Shown in pieces: positions 1-7,776 of a stretch of 43,539 nt of DNA. The DNA comes from Pseudobdellovibrionaceae bacterium (lineage in GTDB: Bacteria; Bdellovibrionota; Bdellovibrionia; Bdellovibrionales; JAMPXM01): contig JAMPXM010000004.1 in NCBI GenBank assembly GCA_023701225.1, forward strand, positions 1 through 43,539. Direction: 5' to 3'. Both the position numbers and the translations under genes were made by a program. Position 1 is the stretch's first letter; each line of letters opens with the position of its first letter. Below the pieces are notes generated by a model that made no database searches, was not told where the DNA came from, and worked only from the letters and a program-made list of their open reading frames with translations.

Positions 1-107
1 AGAAAAACAATTGCACGTACTCACTGACGTATCTGGGACTCGCGGCCCGCTTTCAAGAGAATCGTGCTCAGTTTCAGAGCTTCATGGACAGCTTCGAGGC
101 CCCGTAA
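1..107 (+). CDS. 3' end of an unidentified gene upstream of mlaE (partial)
   Basis: An open frame enters from the left edge and ends at TAA 105-107, giving about 34 C-terminal residues ending in SFMDSFEAP. The stop overlaps the mlaE start as TAATG, the kind of translational coupling seen between the following genes, which suggests this is the upstream member of the same operon. The fragment is too short to assign a family and I do not recognise it. Confidence 0.55.
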   Translation, partial: KNNCTYSLTYLGLAARFQENRAQFQSFMDSFEAP

Positions 108-892
108 TGCAGCAGCTCGCCATTCACATGGGTGGAAAAGTTCTCGATCTCCTCCGTCAGCTCGGAGGCGAATGGATCTTGCTGCAGCAAGTGGTCAAAG
201 AACTCTCTCGGCGCCCTCTGTACGGTCGACTCATCGTCGACCAGATCTATCAGATCGGCATTCGCTCCTCGAGCCTGGTGTTGATCACGGCCGCGAGCAC
301 CGGCATGGTGATGGCGTTGCAGTTCGGCCTTGGTCTTGAGAAATTCGGCGGCAAACTCTATGTGCCGAAAATCGTCTCGCTCTCCATCGTGCGTGAGATC
401 GGTCCGGTCTTTTGCTCACTCATGCTCGCGGCACGCGTCGGTGCCGGTATTGCCTCGGAAATCGGTTCGATGGTCGTGACCCAGCAGATCGACGCGATCC
501 GCGCCTTGGGAACCTCGCCGATCAAAAAAATCGTCATCCCGCGCATCATCGGTTGCGTGATCGCCCTGCCTCTTTTGACGGCGATGGGCGATCTGGTCGG
601 AGTCACCGGCGGCTTGCTCGTCGGGAAACACGAACTCAATTTGGATCCGAGCTTTTATCTGGAAAAAATCTTTTCGACGATAACCATCACCGACTATATG
701 GCCGGCATCGGCAAGACGTTTTTTTTCGCGCTCTTCATCGGATTGACGTCTTGTTATTTTGGTCTGAACGTCAGCGGCGGCACCAAAGGCGTGGGCCAAG
801 CCACGACAAAAGCGGTCGTCGCAAGCTCGATCATGATCCTCGTCAGCGACTATTTCCTGACGAAACTCTTTTTCCTGTTTTTTGAAGTATGA
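107..892 (+). CDS. mlaE: MlaE-family ABC transporter permease
   Basis: Inner-membrane permease of an Mla-type phospholipid transporter (261 aa, the usual length). It should act with the ATPase and MCE protein encoded next to it to move phospholipid between inner and outer membranes. The family pattern is clear: an amphipathic N-terminus, hydrophobic segments, and the conserved central stretch with REIGPVFCSLMLAARVGAG and ASEIGSMVVTQQIDAI, followed by LGTSP and further membrane segments to the C-terminus. The frame also opens upstream from a TTG at 11, but ATG 107 overlaps the stop of the preceding gene and gives the normal family length, so I chose it. It overlaps mlaF by ATGA. The substrate is inferred from the family; related systems carry other lipids. 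Confidence 0.9.
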   Translation: MQQLAIHMGGKVLDLLRQLGGEWILLQQVVKELSRRPLYGRLIVDQIYQIGIRSSSLVLITAASTGMVMALQFGLGLEKFGGKLYVPKIVSLSIVREIGPVFCSLMLAARVGAGIASEIGSMVVTQQIDAIRALGTSPIKKIVIPRIIGCVIALPLLTAMGDLVGVTGGLLVGKHELNLDPSFYLEKIFSTITITDYMAGIGKTFFFALFIGLTSCYFGLNVSGGTKGVGQATTKAVVASSIMILVSDYFLTKLFFLFFEV

Positions 893-1623
893 CGAACATT
901 ATTGAGGTCAAACACTTTCAGAAACGCTTCGGCCAAAAGCTCGTCCACAAAGACGTGTCCTTCGCCGTGCGCAGAGGTGAGTGCCTCGGTTTGATTGGCG
1001 GATCCGGCGCGGGCAAGAGCGTGATCCTGCGCAGCCTGATCGGCTTGGAGCGCCCGGACGACGGCGAAGTGTGGGTGGACGGAACCGAAATCACCCATTT
1101 ACGCGAACGAGAATTGTTGCCGGTGCGAAAAAAAGTCGCTTACGTCTTTCAAAACGGCGCCCTCTTCGATTCCATGTCCGTCTATGAAAACCTCGCTTAC
1201 CCGTTGCGGGAACACACGCGCCTGAGTGAAGACGAGATTCGCAAGCGCATTTTTGATCAGCTCGAGGAATTCGGTCTGCAAGGCAATGAGGGCGTGTTCC
1301 CGGCCAATCTCTCCGGTGGCATGCAAAAGCGCGTGGGCTTGGCTCGTGCGATCATCATGGAGCCCGACGTGGTTTTGTACGACGAACCGACGGCGGGTCT
1401 AGATCCCTACAACACAAAGCGGATTCAAGAAATGATCCTGGCGCTGAAAGCCAAAGGCAAGTCCGCCGTCTTTGTGACACATGACATGCCGAGCGCTTTT
1501 GCCGTTTGTGATCGGATCGCTCTGCTTCTCGAAGGACGTATTCAAGCCATCGGCACTCGCGAGGAACTGGAAAGCCAGCCCGGAGGCCGCATCGGACGCT
1601 TTATCAACGGCGAGGAACTCTGA
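889..1623 (+). CDS. mlaF: MlaF-family ABC transporter ATP-binding protein
   Basis: Cytoplasmic ATPase subunit (244 aa) that powers the MlaE permease. Visible motifs are Walker A GGSGAGKS at about residues 37-44, the Q-loop in VAYVFQNGALF, the ABC signature LSGGMQKR, Walker B VVLYDEP, the D-loop, and the switch histidine in VFVTHDM. GALFDSMSVYENLAYPLREH resembles the Mla/Ttg2A group of ATPases. Its ATG lies inside the mlaE stop (ATGA, 889-892), and mlaD starts directly after its TGA, so the three genes form one translationally coupled operon. Confidence 0.93.
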   Translation: MTNIIEVKHFQKRFGQKLVHKDVSFAVRRGECLGLIGGSGAGKSVILRSLIGLERPDDGEVWVDGTEITHLRERELLPVRKKVAYVFQNGALFDSMSVYENLAYPLREHTRLSEDEIRKRIFDQLEEFGLQGNEGVFPANLSGGMQKRVGLARAIIMEPDVVLYDEPTAGLDPYNTKRIQEMILALKAKGKSAVFVTHDMPSAFAVCDRIALLLEGRIQAIGTREELESQPGGRIGRFINGEEL

Positions 1624-2424
1624 ATGGAAAACGCCTCTACACGTCTACAATTCAAAGTCGGTGTCTTCGTCGCCATCGGTCTCTGCGTTCTGATGGGTTC
1701 CATCCTGGTGTTGGGCGGTAACCGAGTCGTCTTCACCCGTTACTTGCATGTGCGTGCTCAGTTCTCGCAGGTGCAGGGCTTGTTTCCGGGTTCGGTTGTC
1801 TCCTTGGCTGGCCTGCCCATCGGCAACGTCAAAAAGATCGACTTTGTTCCGAGCCAAAACAAACTCGAAGTCGAAATGCAGATCGACCGCGCGTTCTCCA
1901 ACCGCGTTCATCAGGGCACGACGGCCGAAATTCGTACGCAAGGCGCACTCGGTGATAAGTTCGTCTATCTGACGCCCGGTCCTGCCGATGCGCCAGCCGT
2001 GAGCGAGAACACCCAACTCACGGCGATCGATGAGGGCGACTTCCTCAAGATGATCACCAGCAAGGAAGACGGCATTGGCCAGGTCTTCGACTTGATCAAA
2101 GAAATGCGCATGCTCGTCGCGAGCTTGAATCAGAATAACAAAGTCGGCGCGACCGTCGAACAGATGCGTTCCACGATGCAATCGCTCGATCGCTTGGTCG
2201 GCGAGTTGCGCGATCAGTTGCCAGAAAATAAAAAACTGCGCATGGCTGTCAACAGTATGGCGAGCATCATGGACAAAATCGATTCCGGCAAAGGCACTCT
2301 CGGCGCCTTGGTCAATGACCCCTCGCTGCATCAGAACCTGAAGTCCGTCCTCGGCGGTTCGCAGCGCGGCCGCTACATCAAGGAAATGGCTCGCGAGTCC
2401 ATCCAAACCGTCGACAAAAAGTAA
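1624..2424 (+). CDS. mlaD: MlaD-like MCE-domain lipid-binding protein
   Basis: Periplasmic, inner-membrane-anchored MCE protein (266 aa) that would form the lipid-conducting ring on MlaEF. There is one N-terminal membrane helix (about residues 11-32), then an MCE/MlaD domain (about 39-120) with VQGLFPGSVVSLAGLPIGNVKKI and the later GALGDKFVYLTPG. After it comes a predicted helical region of about 130 residues ending SIQTVDKK, longer than in E. coli MlaD. The ATG follows the mlaF stop with no gap (TGAATG). No mlaC or mlaB follows, so partners may be encoded elsewhere or be absent. Confidence 0.88.
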   Translation: MENASTRLQFKVGVFVAIGLCVLMGSILVLGGNRVVFTRYLHVRAQFSQVQGLFPGSVVSLAGLPIGNVKKIDFVPSQNKLEVEMQIDRAFSNRVHQGTTAEIRTQGALGDKFVYLTPGPADAPAVSENTQLTAIDEGDFLKMITSKEDGIGQVFDLIKEMRMLVASLNQNNKVGATVEQMRSTMQSLDRLVGELRDQLPENKKLRMAVNSMASIMDKIDSGKGTLGALVNDPSLHQNLKSVLGGSQRGRYIKEMARESIQTVDKK

Positions 2425-2444
2425 CGCTCTATCGGATCATCCGT

Positions 2445-2469
2445 GCAGATGCTCCTCGAGCAGATGCTC
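2445..2469 (+). repeat. 10-bp direct repeat after mlaD
   Basis: GCAGATGCTC occurs at 2445-2454 and 2460-2469, period 15. The unit overlaps the palindrome GAGCAGATGCTC, so a small hairpin could also form. It lies 20 bases after the mlaD stop. There is no T-run, so I do not call it a terminator. Confidence 0.5.
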
Positions 2470-2772
2470 TCAGCGCCAATGCCACTTCGACACCACCCCT
2501 TTCCGTGTGATTCGAACGACCTGCATCGTTAACCACGCCATCTCCGCCACCCGTCACTTCGTGCGATCATGAAGATGAGGCATGGGTTTAAAAGAGCACG
2601 ACTGTTTCCGCGCACTTGCACGGCCTCTCACGACGATCGCCAACACTCCTCAATAGGTGGTGCATTTCGAACGGCACGGCAGGTGCAATCCCCCCAACTC
2701 GGGTGAAGCGGACGATTCATAGGAGTCGGGATTTCGGCCCTCGCCGGTACCGACGCCAGGGGGGAGCACAGG
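2470..2772 (+). promoter_or_regulatory. Leader of the TonB receptor; weak cobalamin-riboswitch-like 3' element
   Basis: This gene-free stretch separates mlaD from the receptor gene. Near 2681-2690 is GGTGCAATCC. At 2724-2739 is AGTCGGGATTTCGGCC, which matches the 3' cobalamin-riboswitch core AGnCnGnAnACCnGCC at all but two fixed positions. The CCGCnACTGT and GGGAA elements are missing, and the space between the two matches is far shorter than in known cobalamin riboswitches. At best this is a degenerate or variant element. A strong Shine-Dalgarno (GGGGGGAG, about 2760-2766) precedes ATG 2773. No convincing promoter was found. Confidence 0.2.
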
Positions 2773-5472
2773 ATGAAGAAGTCATTGAGGAAAGCGTCAT
2801 CACGAACACATGCCAGTGGTGAGGCACCGTACGGATCGCACGCGCAACGAGCGATCCTACAAAGTACTGAGACACCCTTCCCCTACCGTCTTCTCCTCAC
2901 GATTCTACTTGGTCTCGTGGCGAACACGGCTGTCGCTCAAGAGACGCCGACGAGCCAACCTGCAGACAGCGCACCGGCTGCCACGGCGACGGCGGCACCG
3001 ACTTCAGCACCGACTCCGACGCGAACGGAAATCGCCAATCCAATTCTGGCGTCTCAAGTGGAGCGCGTGGAAGTCACCGGTTCTCGCATCAAGCGAATCT
3101 CAGTCGAAGGCCCCTCGCCCGTCACGGTTGTCGACAAAGAGGCGATCAAGAAATCTGGTCACAATTCCGTCTCGGACTTGTTGCGAGACATGACGGCAAG
3201 TTCGTTCGGCGTCAGCCGCGAGAACAGCGGCAGCTCCGCAGCCGGCGTTTCCACGATCGGTCTTCGGGGCTTAGGTGCTGAACGGACGCTGGTCTTACTC
3301 AACGGTCGGCGCCTCCCGAAAGATCCGGCGGCTGAGGCGGTGGATCTGAACATGATTCCGATGGCGGCTATCGAGCGCGTCGAAATTCTAAAAGACGGCG
3401 CCTCCGCCTTGTATGGCTCGGACGCACTCGGTGGTGTGGTCAATATTATCACCAAGAAAAACTTCAACGGAACCGACATCAGCCTCAAGCACGTCCGCCC
3501 AGAAGAAACTCGTGGCCAACAATACGAAGTTGCGATGACCACCGGATCGTCGAACGACCGATCGAGCCTGATGACGGTCCTCAACTATCGCAACAACTCC
3601 ATTCTCTTCGGCCGCGACCGTGAGTGGAGCCGTGATGGCATCAGCCTGACCGGCAGTCCCGGTGCATACAGAGATCAGGCCGGCTCAAATACATGGACAG
3701 TCGATCCGAATTGCCCAGCCGGTCGCCAACGTGCGATTCCGGGCGGCCAGACCTGCACGTACAACTATCAGGAACAAGCATCCACCTTGCCTGGAGTTGA
3801 GCAAATCACCCTACTCACGGACTTTCGCTACAAGATCGATGATCAATTGACTCTCTATAACGTGAATTCAGCGAGTCGCCGTACTGTGAAGTGGACGTTT
3901 GCGCCGACGCCCGGTTCACTCACCGTGACTGGCGGAACGGCATCACAGCCATCGACGGGCGATCTCGATATCCGGTACCGCTTTCTGGAAGCCGGCAACC
4001 GCGAAACCGAGGTCGAGGAAGTGGGTTTCGGCAACACTCTCGGCGTCAAAGGTTTCCTGAGCGACAGCTGGGAATGGGATTTGTCGGTCGGCTACAGCCG
4101 GTTTAACCGCATCGATCGTGGCGTCAACGGTTACCTCGAAGAAGCCCGTGTGATCGATCTCATCGAGAACGACGTCTTCGACCCGTTTGCACCCGTTGGC
4201 TCGCGCGGCAGTATTGATGATGCAAGGGTGGAAACCTCACAAATAGGTTTGTCCAAGTTACTGACCGTCGACCTCTTGCTCACGGGCGATGTCGTGGAAC
4301 TTTCCAGCGGCCCCATTCGGACGGCCATTGGTCACACAACGTTCCACGAATCACTGGAACAAAAAGCCGATCCCAAAACCGATAGCGGTCAAGTCCTCGG
4401 TGGTGCAGGAAGCTCCAACTCAGGCGATCGTCAGGTTCACTCGGTGTTCGGCGAATTTTCGATTCCACTCGATGAAACGCTCGAAATGCAGGTGGCCGGT
4501 CGGTTCGATAATTATTCGGACTTCGGCAATACCGTAAACCCCAAGGTCGCTCTGAAATGGCAGCCGACCCAGCAATGGTTGGCGCGGGCATCTGTGGGCA
4601 CAGGCTTCATGGCGCCTAGCCTCTCGGCCCTCTACGGCGCACGCTCAGAGGGTTACTTGACGTTCATCGATCGAAAGGGCTGTGCTCAGCAGGGCGGAAG
4701 CTTCTGTGTTCCGCAGCAATATCGCTCCATCGGCGGCGGCAATCCGAATCTCAAAGAAGAGCGGGCGCTGACGGCCAACACCGGTGTCGTCTTTCAGCCG
4801 AACGCGGACTTTAATTTCTCTCTCGATACGTGGCTAACGAAAATCGACAACGTCGTCGGATTCGACCCGGAAAAAGCGACCGAAGCCGAGCTGGCCGGTA
4901 TCAACACCGCGAACCACGGCGTCGTGTTCACCCGCGACGCAACGACGGGAGAGATCACCCTGCTCGAAGCTCCGAACTTGAATCTCTCCAAACTGGATAT
5001 CGCCGGATTCGACGTCAATACCGAATGGACCTCCGGGGTTCGTGTGCTGGATGCCCGGCTCGGAGTCCGCGATGAGTTTTCGTATCTGTTTTATTACAAA
5101 AACGAAAGCTTTCCGGGCACTGGCTTTGAGGATGAGATCGGCAACTGGGGACAGCCACAGTGGCGCAACAATGCCACGCTGTTCGTGAAAGGACCGAAAT
5201 CGGAAGTTTATCTAACCGGAAAAACGATTCCCGGCCAGAAGGCGGTCGACGAGAAGTCCGGCAAAAAGATCTCCGACTACACGGAGTTCGACCTTGGCGC
5301 GTCGTACGCGATTCGCCCGACCAGTTCGATCAGCGGTGGCATCCGTAACGTTCTCGGCACGGAGCGCCCTTCGGATCCGGAAGGTGGGTCCGGTGGTGCG
5401 CGCGCGTTCAATTCTGGGCTATATGATCCGATCGGCAGAAGCGCGTTCCTCACCTATCGCCAAAGTTTTTAA
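2773..5472 (+). CDS. TonB-dependent outer-membrane receptor
   Basis: Outer-membrane gated beta-barrel transporter (899 aa). The N-terminus is unusual: about 38 mostly polar residues precede the hydrophobic core (YRLLLTILLGLVA) and a likely signal-peptidase site AVA|QE near residue 55. A Pro/Ala/Thr-rich linker leads to a TonB-box-like stretch around VERVEVTGSRI (97-106) and a plug domain (about 110-240) with VVDKEAIKKSG, STIGLRGLGAERTLVLLNGRR, IERVEILKDGASALYGSDALGGVVNI. The rest is barrel, ending in the aromatic SAFLTYRQSF typical of outer-membrane proteins. A strong Shine-Dalgarno supports ATG 2773. tonB, exbB and exbD follow, so the transporter comes with its own energy module. The substrate is unknown; siderophore, cobalamin or another ligand are all possible. 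Confidence 0.92.
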   Translation: MKKSLRKASSRTHASGEAPYGSHAQRAILQSTETPFPYRLLLTILLGLVANTAVAQETPTSQPADSAPAATATAAPTSAPTPTRTEIANPILASQVERVEVTGSRIKRISVEGPSPVTVVDKEAIKKSGHNSVSDLLRDMTASSFGVSRENSGSSAAGVSTIGLRGLGAERTLVLLNGRRLPKDPAAEAVDLNMIPMAAIERVEILKDGASALYGSDALGGVVNIITKKNFNGTDISLKHVRPEETRGQQYEVAMTTGSSNDRSSLMTVLNYRNNSILFGRDREWSRDGISLTGSPGAYRDQAGSNTWTVDPNCPAGRQRAIPGGQTCTYNYQEQASTLPGVEQITLLTDFRYKIDDQLTLYNVNSASRRTVKWTFAPTPGSLTVTGGTASQPSTGDLDIRYRFLEAGNRETEVEEVGFGNTLGVKGFLSDSWEWDLSVGYSRFNRIDRGVNGYLEEARVIDLIENDVFDPFAPVGSRGSIDDARVETSQIGLSKLLTVDLLLTGDVVELSSGPIRTAIGHTTFHESLEQKADPKTDSGQVLGGAGSSNSGDRQVHSVFGEFSIPLDETLEMQVAGRFDNYSDFGNTVNPKVALKWQPTQQWLARASVGTGFMAPSLSALYGARSEGYLTFIDRKGCAQQGGSFCVPQQYRSIGGGNPNLKEERALTANTGVVFQPNADFNFSLDTWLTKIDNVVGFDPEKATEAELAGINTANHGVVFTRDATTGEITLLEAPNLNLSKLDIAGFDVNTEWTSGVRVLDARLGVRDEFSYLFYYKNESFPGTGFEDEIGNWGQPQWRNNATLFVKGPKSEVYLTGKTIPGQKAVDEKSGKKISDYTEFDLGASYAIRPTSSISGGIRNVLGTERPSDPEGGSGGARAFNSGLYDPIGRSAFLTYRQSF

Positions 5473-5487
5473 AGGCAACGGTGCAAG

Positions 5488-6165
5488 ATGACAGCTGAGG
5501 CAAAACTCATGGACAAAACGGGACCCGGAGCCAATCTCGCAAAAGGGGCGTCGTTCTTTTCCCTTTCGCTTCTGGTGCATGTCGTGGCGGCCGCTTCGAT
5601 CGCGTTTTACTTCGCGAACACGACTCCCGCGGAGTTCGATGACAGCCAGGAGTACATCGATCTTGGCTACGAGCAGTTTGACGAGCCTCCGGCGGAAACT
5701 CCCGCGCCGCCGCGTCCGACGACGAGAAACGAAGTCACGGAAGCAGCACCTGAACCGCAACCGACGAAGATGGACACTTCACCGCGAGAACTTCAAGACG
5801 AATCGTCGACCATCGCCGGCACGCAAGAAGCGAAACCCGCGCCGCTGGCGACGGCCGCGCCGGGCTCCGGAACATCTGTTGCTGACGTGCCCTATTACAA
5901 AATCAAGCCGAAGTATCCGCGCGACGCGCTCCTGGCGGGGGTCGAGGGTTTTGTAGATCTGAAGATCGATGTTCGTGAGGACGGCTCCGTCGACAATATT
6001 CGATCCGTCGGTGGACGTCAGGCAGATATGTTCGAGAGCGAAGCACGACGCGCGGTCGCCAAATGGAAGTACAAACCGTTTATCAACGAAGCTGGGCATC
6101 CGATCCGCAAAGCCGATCACCAGGTGCGGGTCGAATTCAAGCTTCAAGAGAGCGAGACGCTCTGA
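5488..6165 (+). CDS. tonB: TonB-family energy transducer
   Basis: Inner-membrane-anchored periplasm-spanning protein (225 aa) that transmits proton-motive force from ExbB/ExbD to the receptor. It has an N-terminal membrane helix (about residues 27-45, SLSLLVHVVAAASIAFYF), a Pro/Glu-rich spacer (about 50-130) and a C-terminal TonB domain (about 135-220) with the hallmark KPKYPRDALLAGVEGFVDLKIDVREDG and WKYKPF. The ATG is 15 bases after the receptor stop, so both probably share a transcript. Confidence 0.92.
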   Translation: MTAEAKLMDKTGPGANLAKGASFFSLSLLVHVVAAASIAFYFANTTPAEFDDSQEYIDLGYEQFDEPPAETPAPPRPTTRNEVTEAAPEPQPTKMDTSPRELQDESSTIAGTQEAKPAPLATAAPGSGTSVADVPYYKIKPKYPRDALLAGVEGFVDLKIDVREDGSVDNIRSVGGRQADMFESEARRAVAKWKYKPFINEAGHPIRKADHQVRVEFKLQESETL

Positions 6166-6166
6166 T

Positions 6167-6202
6167 CGATGATCTCTGGGCGATGATCTCTGGGCGATGA
6201 TC
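6167..6202 (+). repeat. 14-bp tandem repeat, about 2.6 copies
   Basis: CGATGATCTCTGGG is repeated perfectly at 6167-6180 and 6181-6194, with a partial third copy CGATGATC at 6195-6202. It starts two bases after the tonB stop and lies in the 106-base gap before exbB. The period is not a multiple of three, consistent with non-coding sequence. Confidence 0.85.
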
Positions 6203-6271
6203 AATGAGCGCAACCGTGCAAAGACGAAGACCGAAAAGAAAAGGGCAGAAAAACATTTCAGGGAGGGTTCG

Positions 6272-6895
6272 ATGGACGTGCTGTTTAAAATCGCGGAGGG
6301 CTCCGCGCACTTCATTCTTTATTTCATGGGCTTCCTCAGCGTCGTCAGTGGCGCGATCATGATGGAGCGTTTTTTCGCTCTTCGTCGCATCAGCCGCGAC
6401 AGTCAGAAAATAGCGGTGCAATTCCGTGCGGCTATCGAGACTCAGAGCCCGGAGGTTCTGGAAAACGTGCCGGAATCGAATGTGTCATTGGAAGGCAAGG
6501 CGATCGGCTATGGCCTGCAACACATTCATAAGTTCGGAATCGACGGCCTGCATGAGCTGTTTCAATCCTACAAAGCGCTCGAGAAACCGAACCTGGAGCG
6601 GAATCTGAATCTGCTCGGCACGATCGCCTCCAATGCACCTTACATCGGTCTGTTGGGAACCGTCATGGGCATCATGAAAGCGTTCGACGATATGGCAAAA
6701 GCATCCGGTGGAGGCAATGAAGTCGTGATGGCCGGCATCGCTCACGCCCTGGTCTCGACCGCCATCGGTCTGGCCCTCGCAATCCCCGCCGTTATCGGCT
6801 TCAACTTTTTTCAGAAAAAAGTGAGCCTGATTCTCGGCAACGTCGATGCGGCCAAGGATCTTTGCCTGATGTATTCCAAACTGCGGAAAGGATGA
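6272..6895 (+). CDS. exbB: ExbB/TolQ/MotA-family proton channel protein
   Basis: Polytopic inner-membrane subunit (207 aa) that, with ExbD, forms the proton-driven motor for TonB. Three membrane segments are visible: residues about 10-30, and the conserved pair in NLLGTIASNAPYIGLLGTVMGIMKAF and ALVSTAIGLALAIPAVIGFNFF. The frame is open further upstream (ATG 6197), but that adds only a highly charged stretch, and ATG 6272 has a good Shine-Dalgarno (GGGAGG, 6261-6266). exbD follows after three bases. Confidence 0.92.
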   Translation: MDVLFKIAEGSAHFILYFMGFLSVVSGAIMMERFFALRRISRDSQKIAVQFRAAIETQSPEVLENVPESNVSLEGKAIGYGLQHIHKFGIDGLHELFQSYKALEKPNLERNLNLLGTIASNAPYIGLLGTVMGIMKAFDDMAKASGGGNEVVMAGIAHALVSTAIGLALAIPAVIGFNFFQKKVSLILGNVDAAKDLCLMYSKLRKG

Positions 6896-6898
6896 ACC

Positions 6899-7306
6899 AT
6901 GGAAGTGCAAAGCTCGAACGACGGTCAAGGCATCGTTGGCATCAACATTGTTCCCCTCGTTGATATCATTCTGGTCGTGCTGATCATTTTCATGGTGGCG
7001 GCACCTTTGGTGATGAATCCGAAAATCGATATCACGCTGCCGTCCTCGTCCGCCAAAGACATCCCGAAGGACGCCAAACCCATGAAGGTCACGCTCGGCA
7101 AAGCGGGCGAGTTGTTCGTGAACAACAAAGCCGCCACGCTCTCGGACTTGCTGGAGGAATCCAAGAAACGCGCGGCGACGAATCCCGATACCGGCGTCAT
7201 CCTGATCGCCGACAAGGGAGCAACACTCGAGATGATCACCGAGCTAGTGGACTCCATCAAATCCGGCGGGTTGAAGAAGGTCGCCTTCAGCATTCAAAAA
7301 AAATAA
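6899..7306 (+). CDS. exbD: ExbD/TolR-family biopolymer transport protein
   Basis: Single-pass inner-membrane protein (135 aa), partner of ExbB. The N-terminal membrane helix (about residues 16-36) contains the family signature INIVPLVDIILVVLIIFMV with the proton-path Asp, followed by a periplasmic domain with KIDITLPSSSAKD and the closing VDSIKSGGLKKVAFSIQKK. It is the last gene of the receptor-tonB-exbB-exbD run and converges on dciA. Confidence 0.93.
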   Translation: MEVQSSNDGQGIVGINIVPLVDIILVVLIIFMVAAPLVMNPKIDITLPSSSAKDIPKDAKPMKVTLGKAGELFVNNKAATLSDLLEESKKRAATNPDTGVILIADKGATLEMITELVDSIKSGGLKKVAFSIQKK

Positions 7307-7352
7307 CTGCCAGGCCCCAGGCTCTTGGGTCTTCGCAGGTCGTGAAAGTTTT

Positions 7353-7760
7353 TTAAGGTTGCGGGTCGCCGGAGAAGGAGCCCTTGCCGCCGATGACTTG
7401 CACCGCCGCCCGGCGATTGAGTGTGAATTTCACGTCGCGAACATGTGCGACGCGCAGGTGCGTGTTGACCTTCTCGCGGATCATATCCTTAAAAAACCAG
7501 AGCTGTTGCATCCATGCCGAGTGGCGCACCCAAACAAACAGCACGCCTCTTTCGAGCGCGCAGGGCAGCGTTTGCGCCGCGATCGTATCACCGACGATCA
7601 GCGGCCACTCCTGCTCCAAACGCCAGCGTAAAAAGCCGTCGCCTAACTGAGACTTGCCATTCGTCAGGAGCGCTTGTAGGACATCGGCACCCGACGTCAA
7701 ATGGGCGCGCTTTTGGCGTCTAATTTTCGACCCCTTCCGGGAGCCGGAATCCGATTGCAT
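7353..7760 (-). CDS. dciA: DciA/DUF721-family protein (replicative helicase loader)
   Basis: Small protein (135 aa with this start) of the DciA/DUF721 family, the ancestral bacterial loader of the DnaB helicase. It shows the family core in the middle: WRLEQEWPLIVGDTIAAQTLPCALERGVLFVWVRHSAWMQQLWFF, followed by a short C-terminal segment. The N-terminus is basic (SGSRKGSKIRRQKR), suitable for DNA binding. The frame opens further upstream to 7823, but that would overlap the divergent trmFO start; ATG 7760 leaves 16 bases between the two start codons. No clear Shine-Dalgarno is visible for any of its possible starts, so the exact start is uncertain. Confidence 0.8.
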   Translation of the reverse strand: MQSDSGSRKGSKIRRQKRAHLTSGADVLQALLTNGKSQLGDGFLRWRLEQEWPLIVGDTIAAQTLPCALERGVLFVWVRHSAWMQQLWFFKDMIREKVNTHLRVAHVRDVKFTLNRRAAVQVIGGKGSFSGDPQP

Positions 7761-7776
7761 AGACGAGGACACTAGC

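Noticed and set aside
1645-2406. 253-aa minus-strand frame across mlaD
   Set aside because: Antisense shadow of a clear MCE protein.
2616-2822. 68-aa frame upstream of the TonB receptor
   Set aside because: No ribosome site, odd composition and overlap with the receptor start.
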